64,000 bases of DNA. Source: Monoplex corrugatus (lineage: Eukaryota > Mollusca > Gastropoda > Littorinimorpha > Ranellidae). Below, one piece after another: positions 33,059 through 44,989 of this stretch (the first letter of the stretch is position 1; every line of letters begins with the position of its first letter). The stretch covers positions 55,080,481-55,144,480 of the forward strand of contig CM060307.1 of assembly GCA_030674185.1 (NCBI GenBank), given 5' to 3'. The notes beneath the pieces were generated by a model that was not told where the DNA came from, made no database searches, and saw nothing but the letters and a program-made list of their open reading frames with translations. Made by a program: the position numbers and the translations under genes.

Positions 33059-33195
33059 CGTACGCACGCACACACGCATGGCTATAAATGGGGAGAAAGA
33101 ATAAAAGCAATAAAAGCAAGAATAAAAGCAATGGAAAATTATAGAGAGCATATCATATACAATTATATATTATAACAAAGTGATTCCCCTCCGAG
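32944..33195 (-). repeat. Dispersed repeat S4 with internal CGCA array, copy 1
   Basis: ATTTATATAGCGCAAAATCT, TAAGCGCTGAAACAGACACA, (CGCA)n, then CATGGCTATAAATGGGGAGA. An inverted copy is at 40490-40790 and has its microsatellite at the same internal position. Confidence 0.85.
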
Positions 33196-33235
33196 CGGAG
33201 ACAGGCTGCAAGGGGGGTTGAGTGAGGTTAGGATT

Positions 33236-33620
33236 TTATGCAGAGGAGAAAAGGTGAGTTTTGAGAGCGGACTTGAAGGAGACAAAAGTAGGTTGCTGAC
33301 GGACTGAGAGAGGAAGTTTGTTCCAGGAGAGTGGACCAGAAACAGAGAAGGCTCGTGGACCATAGGTATTGAGCTTAGTGCGTGGAAAGCGAAAAGTCAG
33401 AGGATCGGAGGCAGAGCGGAGGGTACGTGAGGGAAGATAAATCTCAAGTAGGCTTGACAGGTAATCGGGGGCTGCGTTATTGAGGCTTTTGTAGCACATG
33501 GTGTCTAGTTTGTACTGTATGCGCTTTGATACAGGGAGCCAGTGAAGTTGTGCCAGGAGAGGAGATATGTGGTCAGCTTTTTTCTTTTTGAGTACAAGGC
33601 GTACAGCATTGTTTTGAAAT
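33236..33620 (-). mobile_element. CR1/L2-like LINE, C-terminal part of the reverse transcriptase ORF
   Basis: Minus strand uninterrupted frame: QNNAVRLVLKKKKADHISPL, LHWLPVSKRIQYKLDTMCYK, APDYLSSLLEIYLPSRTLRS, TYGPRAFSVSGPLSWNKLPL and FKSALKTHLF then stop. This is the classic C-terminal block of CR1/L2-type elements. It ends abruptly at 33620, next to a MITE. Confidence 0.9.
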
Positions 33621-33622
33621 AC

Positions 33623-33746
33623 TTAACCCTTTGACTCCCGCACCCTATCCACCAGCTTCCCACAGAAAGCTGGTGGATAGGGTGGGGGAGTGGAAGAGTT
33701 AATTTTCTTGCAGCTGGTGGATCGGGTGTAGGAGTCAAAGAGTTAA
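33623..33746. mobile_element. piggyBac-like MITE, copy d
   Basis: TTAACCCTTTGACTCC at the left, GGAGTCAAAGAGTTAA at the right, with the family hairpin between. It sits exactly between two different LINE fragments. Confidence 0.8.
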
Positions 33747-33754
33747 TGACTGAG

Positions 33755-34160
33755 GACGTTTACAGCTTACATTGTAGTGCTTTCTGGATTCTGGTTTCGA
33801 TCTCTCTGTTGAATCTTCCGTCTTCTGTAATAATTCTGGCAAGGTATTTGATTTCGTTCGACTGTATGAAGTTTTGTGTCATTGATGTTGGTGCTAAAGT
33901 TGCCCTGAGTTCTGCTGACTTTCGTCGTCTCAGTTTAACTGATATTGATCTTCATGCTGTACCAGTTTCTGAAGTGGTTCCGTGTTCAGGTTGGTTTTGT
34001 GTTGTTATGGTCATTCTTATCCTTCGTGTGTTAGGCTCTGATTATCTGCAAACATTTCGTTGAAAGAATCCGTGTATGGGTTTGCTTTTCTCGTGATCTT
34101 GTTCATGTAAATTATAAATATTGAATATTGATGATAAGACGCAACCCTGTGTCATACAGA
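33755..34160 (-). mobile_element. Decayed LINE reverse transcriptase fragment
   Basis: Minus strand text NEIKYLARIITEDGRFNREI, ETRIQKAL matches the FKYLGxxIxxDGRxxxEIxxRIxxA block of RTE-like RTs; upstream frames are degraded. Confidence 0.6.
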
Positions 34161-34654
34161 TGTGAGTTCAAACGAGTCAGTGAGTCCTCCTGATAAGCCA
34201 TGCATGAATGCAAAATTGATGTGGTAGTGTCATATCTCTGTGATCTTAAGCGGCAGCAACAAAGCCCAATTTTTCGCCTGAGGACTGAACGTTGCCTCCT
34301 GCTCCAATACATGCGCCGGTTGGCGCTGTCTGACACGGAAGACAAGACAGGAGTTCTGGGTGGAGTACATTTTACAGATTTGCCCACTGCTTGAAATGAC
34401 AAGAAACGAGCAGTAGCCTAGTGGTACAGGTCTGGAAGAGAACTTTGGGCAAATAAAGAGTGACTTGATTAAGCTCACATCCTTCATCCAGACCGCTAGA
34501 TTGACAACATGAGGCACCAAATACACTCCAAAGATGAAGAGTAACTATACTCGAACGGTGAGGCGTAACTGTAGGTCTACTCAAACGATGAGGTGTAACC
34601 ACAATCGAACGAAAATAATTTTACTTTTCAGCATCGTGATTTCCGGACGAGTTT

Positions 34655-34990
34655 ATGCACGTTGTTTTGCCTACTATGTACAGGCGACATACATGTATTA
34701 CAGCATACTCAGTCTTTGGTGGGCTTGCATGCTGGGTGTTTTCACGTTTCTCTTAAGCCACCTGACGCTGACATGACTTACAGGATGTTTAGGCTTAACG
34801 AATATAGTTGATGTTATGCGTGCGTATAGATTCAAACGGGGTTCAGGCGCTAACAGGTTTATATAAACACATGTTGAACTTGGAGATCGGTGGAATCTCT
34901 GCCTTTATACCCACCAGGCAGGAAACACCAAGAGAGGATCAACAACTGTTGAACTTCTTAAAGTCAACCTCGCGCGCACGGTCACTTGAC
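34655..34990 (-). repeat. SINE family S1, copy 2 (inverted)
   Basis: Plus strand GGGCTTGCATGCTGGGTGTT, AACAGGTTTATATAAACACA and CACCAGGCAGG match reverse-complemented S1 blocks seen at 7848-8112 and 63195-63510. Confidence 0.6.
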
Positions 34991-35221
34991 TGAAATAAGC
35001 CGTTTCATGTGACTGAACGGACCATTGGATTGTGATGGACAACAGGTAGCCTAATGGAAAGAGCGGTAACTCACAATTACAACACACTTTAGTGTCTGCC
35101 TCCCTTCGGAACCCACACATAGCGCTGCAGAGGGCTAGGGACAGCGTCTCAACTTCTGATTTTCTTGAGACATATTTCACTCGTGCATACTTACCACGCG
35201 CACCGATATAGCGAGGCTTTG

Positions 35222-35678
35222 GGTAATCTTGTAGAATAGAATACGAAAATAATTGGAGCTAATTTCACGCACTTATACGGGTGTTTTCGATTCTGCTGGA
35301 TGTAAAGAGACGTAAGACATCCTTACCTACTCACTTTGACCAGTCCTTCCCCACAAACATGCACAAAATATCCCTGAATGACTGGCGACCACAGCTCCAG
35401 CAGTCACCTGCACGCCATATTTATAGACAACTCCCCACTAGGCCTAGTGATGACGTTGTGCCCATGTGATCAGCAACCAAAATGGCGTGCAGGTGACTGC
35501 TGGAGCTGTGGTCGCCAGTCATTCAGGGATATTTTGTGCATGTTTGTGGGGAAGGACTGGTCAAAGTGAGTAGGTAAGGGTGTCTTACGTCTCTTTACAT
35601 CCAGCAGAACCGAAAACACCCGTATAAGTGCGTGAAATTAGCTCCAATTATTTTCGTATTCTATTCTACAAGATTACC
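35222..35678. mobile_element. Fold-back MITE with near-identical 197-bp arms
   Basis: Arms 35222-35418 and 35482-35678 are reverse complements with two mismatches; loop 63 bp (35419-35481). Termini GGTAATCTTG. Flanked by direct repeat AGGCTTTG (35214-35221 and 35679-35686), an 8-bp target duplication as in hAT elements (9 bp if the next G is counted, as in Mutator-like elements). No coding capacity. Lies 435 bp upstream of the PHGDH start codon. Confidence 0.92.
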
Positions 35679-35689
35679 AGGCTTTGGAT

Positions 35690-36112
35690 CGCTCCCTGAA
35701 CCGTGACACCATTCTAAGTAATTCATGTCTCTGGACTGACCGTCGGCGCTGAAGCGTGCGATCAGGCAACGAACAACGTGGTAGTCTGGGAGTGGGAGGC
35801 GGAGAGAGAAGGGGAAAAAGTTCGTTTTGTTCGTCTATGAAAACGTCGGCAAGAATAAGAATATAAGCAAAATATTGAGTAAAGTATGACACGAACACTA
35901 CATTAACCCCGAAACAAAGGACTGTAAGGATGTAAAAGGATCATAATAGAGATTAGGAAAGGCGATATGAGATTACTCCGCGTGAAGCATTTTGCATAAA
36001 GCCGGACACACTGGCTGGCAGCTCGTCTTTCGCTGAGCGAAATCTAAACGGCAGTTGCCCATCCACAGTCGGTCCTGCTAGCTCTGCGCGCGGTGTATTT
36101 GAACACAGAAAC
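35690..36112 (+). promoter_or_regulatory. PHGDH proximal upstream region and 5' UTR
   Basis: Gene-free; GC-rich near the start (GCTCTGCGCGCGGTG at about 36080). No TATA box recognised; the transcription start cannot be placed. Confidence 0.4.
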
Positions 36113-36247
36113 ATGGTGGTAACATTGAAAAAAGTGTTGATCAGTGATGAAGTGGATCCCAAGTGTGTGGAAGTGCTGCAGGCCAATGGGATTGAAGTGG
36201 TGAAAAATACTAAACTGACAAAAGAGCAGCTGTTGGCTGAAATACCG
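36113..36247 (+). CDS. PHGDH: PHGDH exon 1 (start codon)
   Basis: Residues 1-45, beginning [16 protein letters not shown]. Donor GTAAGT at 36248. The start is chosen because the frame opens just downstream of a GC-rich stretch and matches the family N-terminus. Confidence 0.93.
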
Positions 36248-36956
36248 GTAAGTTGTGATGTAGACAATTTCCATGTTGACGCGTTCGATGTCGCTTGACC
36301 AGTCGGCCGGCCAGCACCCTCCCTCCCCCTCCCCAGTGTGTGTTCACTCGCCTCACAAAAATTGCAAGAATTCTATGACATTGATCGTTAGGAACTCTAG
36401 GCCTGATCGTCGCATTAAACTCGTCTTTGCGTAAGGCACCAGACACTTCCAAAATCATTAATTAACGTGCATATTTCTATTTGATGTCCTGCATTCGTAT
36501 ACTCAAGAGATACGTTTTTTGGCACCAATAATCGAATAGGTACACACATATTGATCTTGGAGATAGGAAAAATCGGCATACCAAGGCAGGAGTGAACCAA
36601 GACCTGATTCAGTGATTGGAAGTCCGACGTCAACTTACTCAACTGGACTATAATTAATAATACTATTGCAGTGTTTGCACCAGTCATTTATCTATTGATT
36701 GATTTGTTTTGTTATTATTATTTCTATTTCAGGGATTGGCTATGGAATTGGCATGACTGCAGTTCGTGGGAGATGTGAATAAAGTCTATAGGTTATCAGT
36801 TATTGATGAATTTCTTGCCCCCAAAACCAAAGGTAGGGCTGATCAATTAATCAGTAAAGCAAACTGGCATGGAAACACCAAAAGAACACAAGCTGACTCA
36901 CACACACACACACAGTGACACACACACACAGTGAACCACACACACACACACACACA

Positions 36957-37027
<71 letters not shown>

Positions 37028-37109
37028 GACGTATGACAGCCCCAAACGTACGGCGTGCGCTCACACGTGGTCCCATTTTTGTGAGCCTGTATCTGCGCGT
37101 GCGTGCGCG

Positions 37110-37182
<73 letters not shown>

Positions 37183-37328
37183 GCGCGCGCATGCACACAC
37201 ACACACTCTCTTTCTCTTTCATTCTCTGTCTCTGTGAGCCTCTGTGACTTGTCTGTTTCTATGTCTTTTCATTCTCTCCGCAGCGGCGTAAGGTAGGTTA
37301 ATTTAAAAGCACACACACACACACACAC

Positions 37329-37411
<83 letters not shown>

Positions 37412-39501
37412 CTTCCCCTTTCTGAACGGCTTTATAATTGTTCAGAATGCTGAAAGTTCAGCCTTTTATTTAGTGATCTTTTTCATCGAACGGGACAAGC
37501 CACAGTCGTCTTGTAAACTCTGTGATCAAAGATCGTGTAAAGCTCGTATCTCTGGAGTGTCCTGGGTTTAGATGGTGGAATGCACCCTACCATACAATGT
37601 CAAAAAAGTGATTTAGTCATGCGGAAAGTTTGTCATGCGGCAAACGGAACAGAGCCGGCGGGTGCGGAATGAACGCTGACTTGACATTCTTCTTCTCTTC
37701 TTTGACGTTCTTCTTTTCTTTTTCCAGCTGTTCTCCTCATACCTTAACACTGTGAAGAAACATTGGTATGCCCGCCAAAGAATTTTTCACCGGATTCTTC
37801 CGGCTCTGTCGGTTGCATTCTTTTGTTAGAGCTGATAGCCTGCGTTTGATCCCAGCCCGAACATTATAAACTAGCCCGTTCGCTACCCATCTGAATGTTT
37901 CCCTTATTCTGATGGCGTCGTTTTAGAGTGTCATAGGCCCTTCCCTCTCCATCCTTCTTCAAGATCTTGCCAGCGTATAGGGTTTTGTGAAGGTTCAGGA
38001 TTCTACCAGATAATTGCAGGCAGATTTGGGATTATCCGAGTGCAATGACTCCCTCTTGAACAAACTCCAAATTGTAGACTCCAAAGCCTGGATCTTTTGA
38101 AATGATTTCTCTGCTCATTTGGCAATGTTTTTGTCATCCATCGCTTTTTTTTTTTTTATGTGTGTGCGTTTTGGTTTTTCTGTCAGTCTACCTCAGTGGT
38201 TCCCCGGAGACTTGATTTAGCGAGGCCATTGGATCTTGTTACATCAAGTAGCCATAACAACATAGTTTTCCGTTCTTAACTGATGTCAGTGGATTTTCAT
38301 TATGGTCCAGTGTGCTGCTTGATCCTCCAACCACAAGAAATTAACCCTGACTTCCTCATCTTATCTACCAGTTTCCTGCAGGAAGCTGGTGGATAGGGTG
38401 ATGGAGTCAGGAAGCTTGTGGATAGGGTGGTGGAGTCAGGAAACTGGTGGATAGGGTGGAGTCAAGGGACTGTTTTTGCTTTGCTAACATGGTTGACAAT
38501 ACACGATTCTGGTGGATAGGGTGCGGGAGTCGGAGGGTTAATATAAAGTAAAGGATTTTCCGTTGTCTCGACGCCGTGGGGAAGTAAAGTGGTAGAGACC
38601 AACATTTCTTGTGATCAGCCATGTTGAGGGCGGTTCCCATCTCCTGTCGCTTGCTGCTATACGTTCCCTAACATTGAAGCAAGGTAGACTGAAGGGCCAC
38701 ACGCACAAGTATATAAAGTTCCCCGAGTATGACAGGCACCCTAACAAACTCGTGCATGCAGATATAATGGGAGACGAGTGCTCTACCCATCTCTTTGTAG
38801 TTCTACCTCTGTGCCAAGGCTCTAAAAAAAGCTGACAACAGTTCTTAAAGCTTATTGTTTTATTATGTCTTAATTTACCATTGAATATTACTTTGAAATT
38901 GTCAAATTCCTGCGGGATCACTGGCGTACCAGAATAAACAACATACGGAACCGAAATGGTCTGGGCGTGGCTTCACGCTTACTGGAACTGTATACACGCG
39001 TTGAAGTTTTGTGACCTGGTGATGGGTCAGACATGCATGCGCGGTATTGCGTCAGACTATCCACTAGCACGTGTTCTTCGTATGTCAAGCGCAGCCGCCA
39101 GTGAACCTTCTTTTTTTTCTTCTTCTTCTTTTTTTTTAATCGTACAGCCATGGCGCGGTTATTCGCAACCTGTGCGGTCTGTCTGTCTCGCCGTTTTCAG
39201 TCAGCTGATGATGAAATAGAATGATGAAATAGGGAGTCCTTGAACTGAGGATGCGGACCTTTTTAGCCGTTGGATTGATTTCATCATGCTTCATGTGTCT
39301 TTGATGTTGGTGTTGTTGCTCATTGACACGAACTGTTGAGTTGTTGACTGAAGACAGCGTGGCAGTACTAACCGACACACTCACACGCAGCAGCACGATT
39401 ACAGAGAATACAAACGTTAGATGGAAACACCTCTTTGTACGTTGAGATCAGTCCATTTGCTACTAGTGTCACTCTAGCAGCTGGACTACTAATGTACCAG
39501 T

Positions 39502-39572
<71 letters not shown>

Positions 39573-40592
39573 CTGTCACTATATTCGCGTTTAAAAAATG
39601 TATACATGCACGTGTATATGCAGTTGTGTAACGCATGGCGTTATATCCATACATTTGATACTTTCATTACTATCCAACATCAAATGCCAATGGCAAAATA
39701 GTAATTTATTTTATTGTACAGGCGATGAAAGTCCTTGTATTGAATTTGCATGTGTATGTACTGGTGATCACGAAAAAACAACAGCAGCAGCAGCAGCAAC
39801 AACAACAACAACAAAAACCAAAGGAAGAAAGATAGAAAATCGAAAAATATATACTAGATTACAGCTGTTATGGTTGGATTGGCTTGAAAAGATAAAGGAG
39901 GAAAATTCCTCAGTCATAACCTTAGGGTTTGAAGGAGGGTCTGAGAGAGAAGAGGGAGGGAGGGAGGGAGGGTAATAATAGCTTACTGACTTTGACAGCT
40001 ACGTAGAACAACGGGGGAGACTGGGGACTTGGACTTTATAATGCCTAGTTTCCATGCAGCCTAGTTTATCGTTGTACCGTTTTAAACCGACCTCAAAAGT
40101 ATTTCGGTAAATCCATTTTTATTTTTTCAACCGTCCTACTGTCTTACACTTTTTACAGCGGACATAGTATGCATATGTATACATAAATGACTTTGTCTCA
40201 TGATGATTATAATTGTTATAATCATTGTTGTTGTATTGTCGCATGACTAACTGTTTCATAACAAATCTTCTGTCTCTCTTTGTTCCTTCCTTTCAATCTC
40301 GTCCTGTCTCTGTGTTGATTACAAAGGTTATATCGTGTTAGAGAAATGACTTTCACCATTCAGGACAACATGGTGTTTTTTCACCACCGTTGGGAAAATC
40401 TGTTCTGGTATTATTACACTTTACAGTGAAAAGTTTGCTTGCATTTATTTAGACAATATTTCGTAAACGTTTGTTGTATGTTTATGCTCGGAGGGGAATC
40501 ACTTTGTTATAATATATAATTGTATATGATATGCTCTATAATTTTCCATTGCTTTTATTCTTGCTTTTATTCTTTCTCCCCATTTATAGCCA

Positions 40593-40680
<88 letters not shown>

Positions 40681-41438
40681 TGCGTGGGTGCGTGTGTGTC
40701 TGTTTCAGCGCTTAGATTTGATTTTGTCGAGATTTTGCGCTATATAAATATTGTAATTATTATTATTATTATATCCCTTGAAATGGGGATTTGCCATTAT
40801 TATTATTTTTTAGGGGGGTGGGGTGGGGTAAATGAAATTTATTTTGTTTGTCTCTGTCCTGTCTCCTCCTCTGTCTCTGTGTCTGTCTGTCTCTGTCTCT
40901 CTCTTTCTCAACAGGAAAAAATAATAAGTTAAAGTTCATTCAAGAGTTTGGCGTGGCACTCGGACATTTACATATGCGCTCTGCCCAGTATGCTATTATT
41001 TGGCAGATTTTTTTAGCCTACGCAAAACTACGCGCTAGCAAGGTCCTGAATGAAAAGGTGTTTTGATATTAAAGTTTCGTTCAGAGCATACACACAATTA
41101 TGTAATTGTTTTGATCTATGGTTCAGTGGTATGGTAAAACGATGCTCAACTGGAGTGACACCAAACTACGATAAATGGTGTCAGAAGTTCAAAGTCTGCT
41201 GGCTGATTGACGTGGACTTAGTGACCTCACAAAATCACAGTAAAGGCTACAGTACTTGCTTAGTCATGGTATATGATCTTAGGCTTTATTCTTGTCAATC
41301 GCTGTCACGAGAGGACCGGCAATGTGACCTTAAAAACTTTCCACGCGTTAAGTAAGGGATTTTTTTCCCCCGCACGCACAGTAGAGAGAGAGAGAGAGAT
41401 GGGGGGTTGAGTATTGATTTCTGTGGTGTTTGCAGAAC

Positions 41439-41478
<40 letters not shown>

Positions 41479-41556
41479 TCATGGAGCGAGTCGTGTGATT
41501 TTTTGTGGTAGCGGACAGAGTGGGAAAGGAGGGGAGTGTGGTAGAGAAAGAGACAG

Positions 41557-41602
<46 letters not shown>

Positions 41603-42119
41603 TGGGGATGGGAATGTAGAGTTTCCATTTGTGGCGGAGCTTATATGATACGGATATTTCTGTTCTCTCTCGCGGTCAGGCTGTCCCGTTTTATCCCTGA
41701 CCTACTGTGACCCAGACACCGGTGAATTTCCATGCTGTTCTCTTGTCCGGGTAAATTATGTCTACGCTGAACTTTGTTTTTCAATAAGTCTCTAAGTGTT
41801 GAGGTAGGCAAGTAGCTTACAGGTAGTGGTTGGTTACGTAGACCTATGTTCTGACATAATTTTTGAAAAGGATATAATTTCTGAAAAAAAGGAAAAGACA
41901 AACCACTGGACCATAGATCAAAATAGTTGCATAATTATGTGTGTGCTCAGAACGAAACTTAAATATCAAAATAATTTTTCCTTCAAAACTGTGTTAGCAC
42001 AGAATTTACAGCTGTTTATGGGCATGTGTGTTTGTGTGCACTGTGTGCATGCATATGTGTGCACATGTACATACACTTTTTATGCACATGCGTACACACA
42101 TATACATGCACACACACAA

Positions 42120-42183
<64 letters not shown>

Positions 42184-42193
42184 ATATATATAT

Positions 42194-42272
<79 letters not shown>

Positions 42273-42529
42273 GATACAGAATGACAACTTGGGTCAAGGA
42301 TCACACACCTACCACACCTACTGACCTGGCAGGTTGAGTGTATCCGAGCTCAGTATCCTGTGTGTGTGTGTGCACGTTTATTCTGTTCCTGTAAATTGCA
42401 ACAAGCATGCTTTTGACAAGGACTGTTTGCACTATATAAGTGAACGTATTAGATTAAATTTAAAGTTCACTTATATGTGTGCATATATACATTTGTTTAT
42501 GTGTGGGTATATGACTGACACTACATACA

Positions 42530-42587
<58 letters not shown>

Positions 42588-42641
42588 GTGGTGGAGAGTA
42601 TACATACTCTATGTTGCGTTTGTGTGTGTGTGTGTGTGTGT

Positions 42642-42703
<62 letters not shown>

Positions 42704-42820
42704 CACTGTATTACTCCCAACTTAGTAAACCAGACTGCCACTCCCACACACCCAGCCCCTTTCTGCTTTCATTCTTTGTTAATCTGACTACCTTTTTATG
42801 TAGCCTGTAGTACCTCTGAT

Positions 42821-42856
<36 letters not shown>

Positions 42857-43171
42857 CACACGCACGCACAGAAGTAGAGAGGTCCCTGTGCCTGGTTTAT
42901 CAACTCAGAAAATTGGGTCATGAAAGTGTGTGAACTCAGAAAATTGGGTCATGAAAGTGTGTCCATTATGTATTTAGTTTGTTTTCCGACACCTAGGTGA
43001 TTCATCTAGTCTGTTGCTCATCATTCATTCTTAGTCGTTCTGTGTGTGGACTTTGATCCTTAGGGGTTATGTAGGTTCCAAAGTACCCATTGTATTATAT
43101 TTAGAGCTAGTAGCGTGACACTGCTTGAAAAATTTCAAAACCACAAACACAGGCGGATGCATGTGTGTGAG

Positions 43172-43268
<97 letters not shown>

Positions 43269-44275
43269 TTTTGCATGCGCCCCCCCTCCTCCAGTGGAGG
43301 TGCTGGGCTCTCTCAGTATAAATAGTATCTCCACCTTCTGGAAATTATGTGTTAGAAATTTCCTCTTTTCTGTCACTCTCTTTGTTTCTGCCTTGTTCTT
43401 TTGCTTTTTGTCATTTCTTTCTATCATTTTCTGCCTTGCTGGTCTATTCACATGTGTGTGTTCAATAAAGTCATACATACTTTCTGTTAGGATTGATAAT
43501 TGGGTACATACATTAAAAGCATTTTTAGCTCTAGCAATTTTAGGTAATTTAGGCCTGTTTTTATATTTATATGTTTGTGTCCTTAGATATGTTTAAATCT
43601 GTATTCAGGTATGTGTTTTAAACCCCTTGTGTGATAAATTGGATGGAATGGTCAGTGCCAGGGGCATCTCCTTAGATTATGTGCAGTAATGTATTGATAT
43701 GTGACTTAATTTTCTTTCCTTTTTTTTTTTTAATCTGTTGTTGAAGTACTGTGTGTATATTGAAACGGTTATAGCCGTGATATTGTTCTACGCAGTCAGT
43801 GGGTGTTAATCAACAATAAGAACAAGAATGCGACTTCTATTTAATCCAGCTGTAAATGGGTACCTGACCCAATTCAAAGCCATGGAAGGTGAAACAGTGA
43901 GGGAGTAGAGGTGGACTTCACCATAATAATACTGTCCCAGAGAAAGTCTTGGTCTCTACCACCTTACTCATCTTTGATCTCAAGGTTATTGGAAATCCTT
44001 TACCGTAGTCATTCTGCGTGACACCAAGATAGATAATGATGGAAATATCCAGTGGAGGTACATATTCCAAAGTGTGTGTAGTGATGTATTTATAGCAGGC
44101 AGTGTGTGTACCACTGTAGGCCAGTAGTTAAATTCCAAAGTGCTTGTTTTGTTTCATTGTGGGCAGTGTAACATGAGTGACACTTTTTTCCCTATCTGTT
44201 ATTATCTTTGAGTGACATTTTTTTCCTGTCTGTTGTTTACCTTTGATATAGTCAGATTTTGTATGCATACTTAAG

Positions 44276-44353
<78 letters not shown>

Positions 44354-44465
44354 AAAAGTGACACTTATTTCCTATCTGTTTGTTTATCTTTGATATAGTC
44401 AGATTTTGTATGCATACTTAAGCTCTGTGCGTGTGTGTGTGCGTGTGTGTGTTGTGTGTGTGTGT

Positions 44466-44496
<31 letters not shown>

Positions 44497-44577
44497 AAAA
44501 GTGACACTTATTTCCTATCTGTTGTTATCTTTGATAAGTCAGATTTTGTATGCATACTTAAGCTCTGTGCGTGTGCG

Positions 44578-44652
<75 letters not shown>

Positions 44653-44728
44653 GTACAAAAGTGACACTTATTTCCTATCTGTTGTTTATCTTTGATATAG
44701 TCAGATTTTGTATGCATACTTAAGCTCT

Positions 44729-44806
<78 letters not shown>

Positions 44807-44922
44807 GTACAAAAGTGACACTTATTTCCTATCTGTTGTTTATCTTTGATATAGTCAGATTTTGTATGCATACTTAAGCTCTGTGCGTGTGTGTGTGCGT
44901 GTGTGTGTGCGTGTGCGTGTGC

Positions 44923-44989
<67 letters not shown>

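Noticed and set aside
35281..35569. Open frames in both directions within the inverted repeat
   Set aside because: They mirror each other because the arms are reverse complements; no similarity to known proteins.
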